Assembly: GCA_002413455.1 (NCBI GenBank)
Contig: DHXA01000094.1
Coordinates: 1-12,120, forward strand
Direction of reading: 5' to 3'
Origin: Rhodanobacter sp. UBA5168
GTDB lineage: Bacteria > Pseudomonadota > Gammaproteobacteria > Xanthomonadales > Rhodanobacteraceae
Length of the DNA stretch: 12,120 nt
The translations under genes and the position numbers were made by a program. The notes under the pieces were generated by a model. It made no database searches. It saw only the letters and a list, made by a program, of their open reading frames with translations, and had not been told where the DNA came from. Position 1 is the first letter of the stretch; every line of letters begins with the position of its first letter. This document shows, piece after piece, positions 1-6,370 of the stretch.

Positions 1-108
1 TGCGCGATCCTTGCGCAGCAGATGGCGTTCCAGTTCCTTGATGCGCTGACGATCCTGCGCGTTTCCCGGTGCACTGGGGCGGATCGTTTTGGACGCGCCC
101 AGTGCCGC
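1..108 (-). pseudogene. Transposase OrfA-like fragment (window edge)
   Basis: Read on the minus strand, these bases are open and encode a frame ending at the window edge with DRQRIKELERHLLRKDRA. This basic, leucine-zipper-like stretch resembles the C-terminal half of OrfA proteins of IS3-type transposases, where similar ELER-RKDKALAE segments occur. The upstream (right) side runs straight into the REP copy that begins at about 109, so the 5' end of the gene appears to be replaced by the repeat. The rest of the gene would lie left of the window. It could also be part of an unrelated coiled-coil protein, since only about 36 codons are visible. The family assignment is from memory of the motif. 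Confidence 0.45.
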
Positions 109-179
109 CAAAACTGGGGTCAGAGTTCACTTTCTTCGAGGCCGCCGCCCTGGAAAGTCGACTCTGACCCCAGTTTTTG
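109..179. repeat. REP family A, full copy 1
   Basis: A palindromic element with left arm 116-133 (ggggtcagagttcacttt) and right arm 154-171 (aaagtcgactctgacccc), separated by a 20-base loop. The outer bases aaaact/agtttt extend the symmetry. The whole 71-base block is repeated without a change at 701-771. The arm pattern matches the other family A copies and the two ends of the RAYT unit in this window. Confidence 0.9.
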
Positions 180-530
180 GATAGAAATGTCAAAGTTCGC
201 ACCTCCGGAATTACGTTGTCTAACTTGGCTTTGAAGTCTGCCCTTCCCCAAGGGCTCAAATCATTTCTAAGTCGCGTTGCAGCGTGAAACGAAACAGGCC
301 GAAACCGGGACGGAGGCTGCGCAAAGAAAGGTGTCAGAAAAAAGGTGTCAGGGACAATTCTTAGCGTCCAAAAGGGCCTTCAAATTGTCCCTGACATCTT
401 TGTTGCCTTCCTTTGTTGCCTTTGTTGCACGTGCCACGCACGCGACCCACAAGCAGCTCGGTACGCTGATCCGCTCCTTAGCTCGGCTTCCACTCGTGGC
501 AATCGTGGAGGCCATCGCGAACTTCAAAAA
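180..530. other. Non-coding stretch with one REP
   Basis: I see no credible gene here. Open frames in this stretch lack a ribosome binding site and run through repeats. The stretch contains the family B palindrome (341-397) and a low-complexity patch at about 400-430 where tttgttgcc-like words recur. The remainder has no recognisable motif. Confidence 0.5.
341..397. repeat. REP family B, full copy
   Basis: A perfect 14-base inverted repeat: tgtcagggacaatt at 346-359 and aattgtccctgaca at 383-396, with a 23-base loop. A partial duplicate of the left edge (aaggtgtcag) lies just before it at about 328-337. Half copies of the same left arm occur at 6349-6370 and 11411-11430. The arm layout parallels family A but the sequence differs (gtcaggga versus gtcagagt). 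Confidence 0.8.
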
Positions 531-592
531 CAGGGGTCAGAGTGCACTTTTTTGGGCTCGCCGCTTTGGAAAGTCGACTCTGACCCCGGTTT
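528..592. repeat. REP family A, full copy 2
   Basis: Left arm 533-550 (ggggtcagagtgcacttt) and right arm 570-587 (aaagtcgactctgacccc) pair at 16 of 18 positions around a 19-base loop. The left side carries aaaaaca and the right side cggtttc. It directly abuts the 108-bp gene-fragment copy that starts at 593. Confidence 0.9.
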
Positions 593-700
593 CGATGAAT
601 TTCGATGCCGCGAGTGGCGTGTGGCAATTCCGGTTCGACCGCGGTGAAGGTACGAACCCCGCGACGCTCGAGATCAGCCTGGACGAGTCGACGGGCGCGG
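593..700 (+). pseudogene. Exact copy of an internal piece of the 2719-3516 gene
   Basis: These 108 bases are identical to 2891-2998, which encode residues about 59-93 of the secreted protein at 2719-3516. The copy begins right after REP A copy 2 and ends exactly where REP A copy 3 begins (701). From the internal ATG at 595 it stays open through the right REP to a TGA at 757-759 and could specify 54 residues. It has no ribosome binding site, so I treat it as a captured fragment rather than a gene. The perfect identity implies a recent duplication or conversion event. Confidence 0.85.
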
Positions 701-771
701 CAAAACTGGGGTCAGAGTTCACTTTCTTCGAGGCCGCCGCCCTGGAAAGTCGACTCTGACCCCAGTTTTTG
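701..771. repeat. REP family A, full copy 3
   Basis: Identical over 71 bases to 109-179. Left arm is 708-725 and right arm 746-763. It separates the gene-fragment copy (593-700) from the RTX-like remnant (773 onward) and marks a truncation point on both sides. Confidence 0.9.
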
Positions 772-772
772 A

Positions 773-1174
773 CTGCTGGTTATCAACGAGACCCACACCA
801 GCACTCAAACGCCTGTCCTGCAACTGGGCGCAGGCATCACGACATCGACACTCGTGGTCACGAAAAGCGGAAGCAACCTGGTACTCACCGATGGCATGGC
901 GGGGGACCAGATCACCTTGAACAACATGTCGTCGTCGAGCACCAGCGGCGTCGCGACGGTGAAGTTGGCCGATGGCACGACACTGACACGCAGTCAGTTG
1001 ATCCAGAGGGAAACCGCGTCTGTAACGAAAACGCCATCGGTCCCCTTGGCTACATCGGATAATGCGGCCCTTCTCCAAATCAACGCGTTGATCCATGCGA
1101 TCGCCAGCTACACAGGCAATAGCGGGGGAGGTGGGATGACCTCTGGAATGACTCCACCGGCCACCCTGACGTGA
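773..1174 (+). pseudogene. RTX / haemolysin-type repeat protein, C-terminal remnant
   Basis: An open frame of 133 codons follows an in-frame TGA at 770-772 at the REP edge and ends at TGA 1172-1174. It encodes a segment with STLVVTKSGSNLVLTDG, then GDQITLNNM, then VATVKLADGTTLTRSQLI. These match the spacer blocks between calcium-binding nonapeptide repeats in large secreted RTX-type proteins, where GDQI(T)L and V-F/L-ADGT-W/LTR-QL recur. A glycine-rich tail (SGGGGMTSGM) follows. No glycine-aspartate nonapeptides remain, and the 5' part of the gene, including its start and export information, is missing. A GTG at 854 could serve as a start but lacks a good ribosome binding site. Most likely a dead C-terminal end cut by REP A copy 3. 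Confidence 0.65.
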
Positions 1175-1780
1175 TGCTTCATGCGGCTGCTTAACTATTC
1201 AACAGACACCGTTTGCGATGTTTGGACAAACGCAGCGGATATATCAACGATGAGCACTTCGGTAGGCTTCCTACCTGTAGCTGGAACCGACTGCAGTCCG
1301 ATCTCATCTATTAGAAGTTGGGGGAGACATTGGGTGTCGGAGTTTCGCAATGAATCCGACGAATCGTAATAACTTGCTTATTGACGAGTATCTCGATCCG
1401 AGAGTATTGCTGTAGGAGTAGTTCTAGGACGAGTTGAACAGGGAAGGGGAAACGACGTTGACGGTTGTTGCAGTCGGTAGTCACAACGCATGGACCGCGG
1501 ATCACGGTCCTATGACGTTCTGCGCCCAACGTCTCACCGATATACGTCGGCCATCGCTGATTGACGTGCTTGAGGCGTCACCAGTGGCTTGGGAGCCGTG
1601 CGCTCGAAATCCGGAAAACTTGCAACGCCGCAACGACGGATTGCTGAGGCGTCAGCCAGCGTTAGGCCGCGCCAGAGCACGATCAAGTAGACGGTATAGG
1701 TCGGCAATCAAAAATCTGGAGGCTGCCCATGCGTTGGGCGGTCCAAATCAGTGTGCGCAAAATAGATGCGTCAAGGATAA
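1175..1780. other. 606-bp stretch with no convincing gene
   Basis: The base composition is more A+T-rich than in the flanking genes, and no open frame shows a ribosome binding site, domain or codon bias. A 116-codon frame at 1434-1784 reads as a mixture of rare codons and has no recognisable fold. The near-identical words gaggcgtcaccag (about 1571) and gaggcgtcagccag (about 1649) are noted without an interpretation. This may be decayed gene sequence next to the RTX remnant, plus the promoter region of the lipoprotein gene at its right end. Confidence 0.5.
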
Positions 1781-2449
1781 ATGATGAAAACGGATCGGGT
1801 TCGGATACGACCACGAATCTCAATGAGCGGGTGCGAGCAATTTATGAAGAATGCATTTAAGGCGAATGCTTTTAGCGACAATACGACATTCACGGCTGCA
1901 GCCGCTTTGCCATGGCTTATGTTGCTATTAATCTGTTCAATGTCCGTGCTGTCGGCCTGCGCCAAACCGCCTGCGCCGAGCCCTACGCCGAACCCGCATC
2001 CTCGACAGACCGTGAAGTTGAAGATCACTGTGGAAAAGGGGTCAAAGGTGAATCGGGTCGAGGTTGCTTCACAGTGGGTGGTCAGCGACCTGGCTTGCGC
2101 ACCAGTGATCTGGCCGGCCGGTAACACACGAGTTAAGCAAGTGGAAGTGCAGGAGAAAGTGGAAAAAGTGAGGGACGATTATATCGCAACCATCATCATG
2201 GATCGCTTTCTCGCCGATAAGTGCCACTGGATCAACGGTGGCCCCGACATAACGTATTTCCATGACGATCATAGGCTTTCAGGGGTGGGCGTTAATGGTG
2301 ATGTTTTAAATGGCAAGTTAACTTTAAAAATGACTTGCCTTACCAAGCTACTTACGAACTCGGGTACGTGTGGCTTGAGAGATAAAGAATCATTCTACAA
2401 AAGCGAAGACAAGAACGCTTTTAACGCGACAGTGGAGTTGCTGAAATGA
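1781..2449 (+). CDS. Putative outer-membrane lipoprotein, operon partner of the truncated gene
   Basis: Encodes 222 residues. A hydrophobic run (LPWLMLLLICSMSV) is followed by the lipobox LSAC, so Cys60 would be the lipidated residue. A proline-rich linker (PPAPSPTPNPHP) and a soluble domain of about 150 residues with several further cysteines follow. The leader before Cys60 is unusually long. ATG 1781/1784 has an AAGGA site a few bases upstream and is my choice; ATG 1844 gives a more normal 38-residue signal peptide but has no clear ribosome binding site. The stop codon overlaps the next start in ATGA at 2446-2449, so the two genes are translationally coupled. No function is recognised. A lipoprotein coupled to a following gene is compatible with an immunity protein for a secreted effector, but that is inference from layout only. 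Confidence 0.7.
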   Translation: MMKTDRVRIRPRISMSGCEQFMKNAFKANAFSDNTTFTAAAALPWLMLLLICSMSVLSACAKPPAPSPTPNPHPRQTVKLKITVEKGSKVNRVEVASQWVVSDLACAPVIWPAGNTRVKQVEVQEKVEKVRDDYIATIIMDRFLADKCHWINGGPDITYFHDDHRLSGVGVNGDVLNGKLTLKMTCLTKLLTNSGTCGLRDKESFYKSEDKNAFNATVELLK

Positions 2450-2625
2450 ACCAAGCGATAGATAAACTTGACGGTATTGACGCGCTTCTGAATGGCGATA
2501 CGGAAGACTTCAGTAATCTATCGCATAACACCGCTTATTACACGCCAGAAGCTGCTGCGTCCGTCGCACCGGCCGCGAACTCTTTGGAAAACATGATCGG
2601 GCTTTCCGATCTCATTTATAGAAAA
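2446..2625 (+). pseudogene. N-terminal stub of an unknown gene, cut by a REP half
   Basis: Starts at ATG 2446 inside the ATGA overlap with the lipoprotein gene. About 60 codons look authentic (MNQAIDKLDGIDALLNGD at the start, SLENMIGLSDLIYRK at the end), after which the frame enters a family A half-REP at about 2622. The frame stays open through the repeat and in phase into the next gene, giving an artificial 356-codon frame to 3516. The stub has no signal peptide. I do not recognise the family. Its position after a coupled lipoprotein gene would suit a type VI-type effector such as a lipase, with the lipoprotein as immunity protein, but nothing in the stub proves this. Confidence 0.6.
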
Positions 2626-2647
2626 CCCGGGTCAGAGTGCACTTTCG
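2622..2647 (+). repeat. REP family A, left half only
   Basis: The sequence aaaacccgggtcagagtgcactttc carries the left arm of family A (gggtcagagtgcacttt). No matching right arm follows within 100 bases; instead the sequence runs into the promoter and leader region of the gene at 2719. It marks the truncation point of the stub gene at 2446. Confidence 0.75.
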
Positions 2648-2718
2648 TCGCAGGCGCTTGGAAGAATCGGTTGGGCTGCCTGTTCTTGTACCCTGCCAGT
2701 TACATGGAGGAACGAACT

Positions 2719-3516
2719 ATGCGCACTAAGACTCGTTGTCTTGTCTGGATCTGCTTGTCCTTGCTGTCGTTCGGTCCTTCGGCATACGCCCAAGCCACCA
2801 CATCGGCTAAGCCCGTTCTGGAGGGCATGACGGCTATGCAGCTGTCGCTTGGCGCGCTTCGTCCGACACTCGAGGACGGCGCTGTTGGCGCGATGAATTT
2901 CGATGCCGCGAGTGGCGTGTGGCAATTCCGGTTCGACCGCGGTGAAGGTACGAACCCCGCGACGCTCGAGATCAGCCTGGACGAGTCGACGGGCGCGGTA
3001 TGCGCGCATGATCCCGCCTTGCCAGCGGGAACGTGTTTCGCGCGAGGTAGCGCTGCCGCGGAACTCAAGCAGGCACGTGACGAACGCGCCGCGATGGAGG
3101 AGGCGGTGCAGCATCCGCCTCCCGATCTGCAGGGCGTGATGATGGCGCTGATCCGTTACCAGGCCCAGGCGAAAGATGGCTACCTGCGCGCGAATCGCAT
3201 GCCGCTTTACGTGTCGCTCGGCTGGCCTGATGGGAGCCGCCAGCTTGATCTGTCCAGGGAGGCCATTGGCCAGCTGGCCGATCTGGGCCTGAAGATATTC
3301 CCCGCCAGCGCACAGCCGGCGTCACACGAAATCATCCCCGAAGCATCACGCATGAGGATGGGTGTCGGGCTCCCCATGCACCGCAAGGACGGCGATTACG
3401 AGGTGAAGTACGGCTTCTATTGCGGCAGCTTGTGTGCCTCGTGGCATACGGCGGTGCTTCATCGTGACGCAAAGGGTTGGCACGTGTTGAGCTCGCGCAT
3501 GGATGCCATTTCCTGA
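2719..3516 (+). CDS. Secreted protein of unknown function
   Basis: Encodes 265 residues. I chose ATG 2719 because GGAGG lies upstream (2707-2711) and because it gives a normal Sec signal peptide: MRTKTR, a hydrophobic core, then cleavage after AYA (about residue 24). The mature protein has an early acidic region with FDAASGVWQFRFDRGEG, then a helical segment rich in Ala, Glu and Gln (about residues 112-150). Its C-terminal region includes YEVKYGFYCGSLCASWH and GWHVLSSRM, with two nearby cysteines that could form a disulfide in the periplasm. I recognise no family. Residues about 59-93 are duplicated exactly at 593-700. The gene is followed after 31 bases by a start site for a further gene (3548) that is cut off, so it may once have headed an operon. 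Confidence 0.8.
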   Translation: MRTKTRCLVWICLSLLSFGPSAYAQATTSAKPVLEGMTAMQLSLGALRPTLEDGAVGAMNFDAASGVWQFRFDRGEGTNPATLEISLDESTGAVCAHDPALPAGTCFARGSAAAELKQARDERAAMEEAVQHPPPDLQGVMMALIRYQAQAKDGYLRANRMPLYVSLGWPDGSRQLDLSREAIGQLADLGLKIFPASAQPASHEIIPEASRMRMGVGLPMHRKDGDYEVKYGFYCGSLCASWHTAVLHRDAKGWHVLSSRMDAIS

Positions 3517-3547
3517 GTCCCGTGACGAATGAAAAGGAGGCTTGTTG

Positions 3548-3592
3548 ATGGCTAAGTTTTTGAACACCAGCGCGACCAACTATTTCCTCGAA
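3548..3592 (+). pseudogene. First 15 codons of a phospholipase D-like gene, truncated
   Basis: A strong ribosome binding site, aaaaggagg (3532-3540), is followed after seven bases by ATG 3548. Codons read MAKFLNTSATNYFLE and then hit TAA, just before the RAYT unit at 3600. The near-consensus site shows a real gene began here. From memory, this N-terminus resembles bacterial PLD-like (HKD-family) proteins that begin MAKFLN-T-T-YYLEELI, but that is not proven from 15 residues. The remainder of the gene is not found to the right of the RAYT unit, so the insertion was accompanied by a deletion or the 3' part lies elsewhere. Confidence 0.55.
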
Positions 3593-3599
3593 TAAAACA

Positions 3600-4427
3600 A
3601 AACAGGGGTCAGGTTCGACTTTCCGATGAATCATGAGGTTTCCGCGGCCGCCCGATCTTGAGCGGCCCGGCCGGTCGGGCGAGCTGGGCCTCGATGGCGG
3701 CGCGGAAGCGGTCGGATCCGAGCGCATGCTGGCGTTGAAGGTGTAACCGGATCGCCTCGATGTCCTCGTCGCAGAGTGTTTCCAGCGCGATGGCGCTGTA
3801 GGTAGTGCAGCGCTCCTCCCGCGTGGATCCCAGGTTCTGGTAGGTCGGGTGCGGGTGGACGAGCGGGTCGTTGTGGCCCAAGGCGTTGGCCGCATGGCTT
3901 GACCAGGGATAGTCGGCCGGATCGGCACACATGCGGGCGCGAACCGGGTTCAGCTCGATGTAGCGGTAGCAGCGCAACAGGTAGGTGTCGCGGTCGATCA
4001 GGGACGCTTTGTAGCGTCCTTCCCAGAGCGTGCCGGTGCGGCGGTAGCGGTCGTTGACGTAGCGCACGTAGCGCCGGCCCAACGACTGCATGACGCGGGC
4101 GACTTGGCCACCTTCGTCGGGCGTCATCAGCAGGTGGACGTGGTTGGTCATCAGGACATAGGCGTGAACGGCGCAGCCTTCGCGCAACGCGATTTCCCTC
4201 AGGTCCTGCAGATAGCGATGCCGGTCGGCATCGGTGAAGAAGCAGGGCTGGCGATCGTTGCCGCGCTGGACGATGTGCTGGGGAATGCCGGGTAGGTCGA
4301 TGCGCGGCCTGCGTGCCATGGGTAGCTCCTTGCCAAAGAAGCTCACCTTGCCTGCGGTCCAATGCGCTGTCTGTCGTTGTAAGCTGACGAGGCACCCGGG
4401 AAAACTGCACTCTGACCCCGGTTTTGG
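3600..4427 (-). mobile_element. RAYT unit bracketed by REP half-arms
   Basis: The transposase gene is enclosed by a left REP A arm at 3600-3623 (caggggtcaggttcgacttt) and a right arm at 4398-4427 (aaaactgcactctgacccc, then ggtttt). The two arms are inverted relative to each other, as in a single REP, but the loop is about 780 bases and holds the gene. This suggests the gene and its ends once moved as one unit, with ordinary REPs as short derivatives lacking the gene. The terminal bases aaaaca.../...cggtttt recur at other family A copies. I saw no target-site duplication, which is usual for HUH/Y1-type enzymes. Confidence 0.7.
3609..4319 (-). CDS. rayT: REP-associated tyrosine transposase (RAYT, Y1 family)
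   Basis: Encodes 236 residues from ATG at 4319, chosen because AAGGAG lies six bases upstream on the minus strand; an upstream in-frame ATG at 4346 lacks such a site. The start MARRPRIDLPGIPQHIVQRG is typical of the Transposase-17 (Y1_Tnp) family. The metal-binding HUH motif is in MTNHVHLLM (His60 and His62). Candidate nucleophile tyrosines lie in RRYVRYVNDRY (84, 87, 92), followed by RTGTLWEGRYKA and RYIELNPVRA, both family hallmarks. Such enzymes cut and join single-stranded DNA at REP hairpins. The C-terminal basic tail (GRPRKP) may contact DNA. The TGA stop (3609-3611) is itself part of the left REP arm. All motifs are intact, so the enzyme is probably functional. Confidence 0.92.
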   Translation of the reverse strand: MARRPRIDLPGIPQHIVQRGNDRQPCFFTDADRHRYLQDLREIALREGCAVHAYVLMTNHVHLLMTPDEGGQVARVMQSLGRRYVRYVNDRYRRTGTLWEGRYKASLIDRDTYLLRCYRYIELNPVRARMCADPADYPWSSHAANALGHNDPLVHPHPTYQNLGSTREERCTTYSAIALETLCDEDIEAIRLHLQRQHALGSDRFRAAIEAQLARPAGPLKIGRPRKPHDSSESRT

Positions 4428-4437
4428 ACCGGACGCC

Positions 4438-4443
4438 TATACT
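4438..4443 (+). promoter_or_regulatory. Possible -10 box of the porin gene
   Basis: TATACT lies 27 bases before the porin start and directly after the right end of the RAYT unit. No good -35 hexamer is seen 17 bases upstream, where the REP arm lies. If real, the promoter would be partly formed by REP sequence. Confidence 0.3.
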
Positions 4444-4470
4444 TCGCGCACCTCTCCGCGAACCTCCTCC

Positions 4471-5700
4471 ATGCAACAGCGCATCGCCATCGCACTGGGC
4501 ACCCTGCTGGCGCTGGCGGCGATCCGCGCACACGCCGACGACACCGGCTGGGCCACCACCACGCTCACCTATGACGGTGCCGCCATCGGCAACCTCGATG
4601 GCGGCGCGGCGCGCTCGTCCACCTACGTCGGCAACGCGCACCTGCGCAGCCTGCTCGACCTGGACCGCGCGCTCGGCTGGACCGGCACCCACGCCTACGT
4701 CGATGCGCTGTGGATCCACGGCGGCCAGCCCGGCGCCTTCGTCGGCGATGCGATGGGCGTCAACAACCTCAGCGCACCGCCGAACCTTCAGCTGGAAGAA
4801 GCCTGGATCGAGCACAACCTCGCCCATGCGAACGTCTCGGTGCTGGCCGGGCTGTACGACGTCAACAGCGAGTTCGACCGCACGCAGTCCGGCGGACTGT
4901 TCCTGAACAGCGCGTTCGGCATCGGCCCGGAGTTCGCGCAGACCGGCGTCGACGGGCCGTCGATCTTTCCGCGCACGGCGCTGGGCGCACGCGTTGCCTT
5001 CAAGCCGGCCGAAGGCGTGGTGCTGCGCGCTGCGGTGCTCGACGGCGTGCCGCTGATTCGCGATGGGGACCGACTGCGCGCCTTTCAGTCGCACGATGGC
5101 CGTCTCTACGTGGCCGAGCTGACCCTGCTCGACCGCCCGGGCGCGCGCCCGCCCGGCGATGCGCGCCTGCGCATCGGCCGCAACGCGATGCTGCCGATGT
5201 ACGCCGGCAAGCTCGCCATCGGCGCGTGGCACTACACCACCACGTTCGACCGGCTCGCACCCGCCTCCGGCGCTGCGCGCCAGCACGGCGCTACCGGATA
5301 TTACGCGGTGGCCGACCGCACCGTGGCACGCGACGCGCACGACAGCCGCCACAGCCTCTCACTGTTCGCGCAGTTCGGCGCGGGCGATCCGGCAGTGGCC
5401 CGCTTCGGCCGTTACCTCGGCGCCGGCGCCGTGCTGGCTGGCCCGTTCGAGCAGCGCCGCCAGGACGAGCTGGGCCTGGCCATCGCGGTGGCGCGCAACG
5501 GACGCCCCTACCGACAGCAAGAGGCCCCACGGCCGACCACCGCCACCGAGCGCTCGATCGAGCTGAGCTACCTGGCCCAGGCGAACGACTGGCTCGCCGT
5601 GCAACCCGATCTGCAGTACGTGATCCACCCGGACACCGACCCCACCGTGCGCAACGCCCTGGTGTTCACTCTGCGCTTCGAGCTGTCCACCGACCTCTAA
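4471..5700 (+). CDS. OprB-type carbohydrate-selective porin
   Basis: Encodes 409 residues from ATG 4471, which gives a clear Sec signal peptide (MQQRIAIALGTLLALAAIRA, cleavage near AHA-DD). There is no obvious Shine-Dalgarno sequence. The mature protein fits the OprB family (PF04966): an early GGAARSSTYVGNAHLRSLLD strand region, then LEEAWIEHNL, VLAGLYDVNSEFD, SAFGIGPEF and GLAIAVARNG, ending in a short aromatic-containing strand (LVFTLRFEL). These proteins form 16-stranded outer-membrane barrels for sugar uptake. The length is normal and no frameshift is seen, so it is probably functional. Its neighbours are repeats rather than sugar-use genes, so the substrate cannot be inferred. A 573-codon antisense frame overlaps it as a by-product of high G+C. 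Confidence 0.85.
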   Translation: MQQRIAIALGTLLALAAIRAHADDTGWATTTLTYDGAAIGNLDGGAARSSTYVGNAHLRSLLDLDRALGWTGTHAYVDALWIHGGQPGAFVGDAMGVNNLSAPPNLQLEEAWIEHNLAHANVSVLAGLYDVNSEFDRTQSGGLFLNSAFGIGPEFAQTGVDGPSIFPRTALGARVAFKPAEGVVLRAAVLDGVPLIRDGDRLRAFQSHDGRLYVAELTLLDRPGARPPGDARLRIGRNAMLPMYAGKLAIGAWHYTTTFDRLAPASGAARQHGATGYYAVADRTVARDAHDSRHSLSLFAQFGAGDPAVARFGRYLGAGAVLAGPFEQRRQDELGLAIAVARNGRPYRQQEAPRPTTATERSIELSYLAQANDWLAVQPDLQYVIHPDTDPTVRNALVFTLRFELSTDL

Positions 5701-5782
5701 ACCACCCGACCAACCCCCTGCAGGAGCCAGCGCGTGGTCTGCGAACCGAACGGGGCCAGGTCGAGCTGGCACGGGTTTGACC

Positions 5783-5852
5783 GGAAACAGGGGTCAGAGT
5801 GCACTTCTTTGATCTCGCCGCTTTGGAAAGCCGACTCTGTCCCCCGGTTTTC
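5783..5852. repeat. REP family A, full copy 4
   Basis: Left arm 5790-5807 (ggggtcagagtgcacttc) and right arm 5827-5844 (aaagccgactctgtcccc) pair imperfectly around a 19-base loop whose second half (ctcgccgctttgg) is shared with the copy at 528-592. Several arm bases have changed. A further cgaccccggctttcc follows at 5853-5867 and looks like a degenerate extra arm. The element sits between the porin and the membrane-protein gene. Confidence 0.85.
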
Positions 5853-5892
5853 CGACCCCGGCTTTCCACTTTTTGCAGACGGAGCTGAAACC

Positions 5893-6303
5893 ATGTGGCC
5901 AAGGATCGTACGGATAAGCCTGCTGGTGCTGAGCGTCGCAGCGATGGGGCAGGCTGCGCTTTTCGGGCTAGGCTTGTTCGTGATTGCAAATGTGTTTTGC
6001 GACAGCGGTCCGTTGCAGAAGTGCTTTCACACAGGCCTGCTCTTCCTGGGCGCTGGCACATTGATGGCAGCATGCGTGCTTCCCGCCATCATCGCCCTGA
6101 TCTCGGTACAGGGGCGGCTTTTCTGGTATTTGAACGTCTACCCCATCTTGCTGATGCTCGTCGGTGGTTTCGCGATGCATTGGTATCAGGCGTTTCCCGC
6201 GTTGAGCACGCATGTTGCCCTCATGTGCGTGGTGATGGCGCTGCTGACATGCGCCCATCTGTTTCTTTCGAATAAGGGGGCGGAGGTAATCAAATCCGAA
6301 TAA
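5893..6303 (+). CDS. Small four-helix membrane protein, unknown function
   Basis: Encodes 136 residues. ATG 5893 is preceded by GGAG (5881-5884) at a suitable spacing and gives a basic N-terminus (MWPRIVRIS). Four hydrophobic segments are visible at about residues 8-34, 47-72, 78-98 and 104-125, so it is probably an inner-membrane protein. No catalytic motif or known family is recognised. The last residues (KGAEVIKSE) and the TAA are encoded by the left arm of REP family C at 6274-6290 and its loop, so the present C-terminus was probably created by the repeat's insertion. A homologue with a different tail would confirm this. Confidence 0.65.
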   Translation: MWPRIVRISLLVLSVAAMGQAALFGLGLFVIANVFCDSGPLQKCFHTGLLFLGAGTLMAACVLPAIIALISVQGRLFWYLNVYPILLMLVGGFAMHWYQAFPALSTHVALMCVVMALLTCAHLFLSNKGAEVIKSE

Positions 6304-6319
6304 CTACCTCCGTCCCCTT
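6274..6319. repeat. REP family C, full copy 1
   Basis: Left arm 6274-6290 (aagggggcggaggtaat) and right arm 6303-6319 (actacctccgtcccctt) pair at 15 of 17 positions around a 12-base loop. It overlaps the 3' end of the membrane-protein gene. The arms end in a T-run on the plus strand, so as RNA this hairpin could also terminate transcription. Confidence 0.8.
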
Positions 6320-6348
6320 TGATTGGTTTAGATTGGGGTTCGCAATAG

Positions 6349-6370
6349 AAAAAGGTGCCAGGGACATTTG
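6349..6370 (+). repeat. REP family B, left half only
   Basis: The sequence aaaaaggtgccagggacatttg matches the left edge of the family B copy at 341-359 with a few changes. No right arm follows. It lies 30 bases after REP C copy 1 and about 90 bases before the zinc-ribbon gene. Confidence 0.6.

Noticed and set aside
277..759. 160-codon plus-strand frame
   Set aside because: It runs through REP B, REP A and the captured gene fragment, has no ribosome binding site, and is a patchwork of repeats.
109..771. CRISPR-like array from the repeated units
   Set aside because: Spacing is irregular, units are palindromic REPs of different families, and no cas genes are present.
1187..1666. Integron attC-like words (gcttaac at about 1187; gttaggc at about 1660)
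   Set aside because: The spacing is far too long for one attC site and no matching inner sites or integrase are present; chance matches.
1434..1784. 116-codon plus-strand frame
   Set aside because: No ribosome binding site, no domain, irregular codon use; ends just inside the better lipoprotein start.
3631..5352. Minus-strand open frame of 573 codons over the porin and RAYT genes
   Set aside because: It lies antisense to a well-supported porin and out of frame with the RAYT gene, is Arg/Ala-rich nonsense, and is expected from high G+C sequence.
4710..5780. 356-codon plus-strand frame overlapping the porin
   Set aside because: Arginine-rich off-frame reading of the porin gene.
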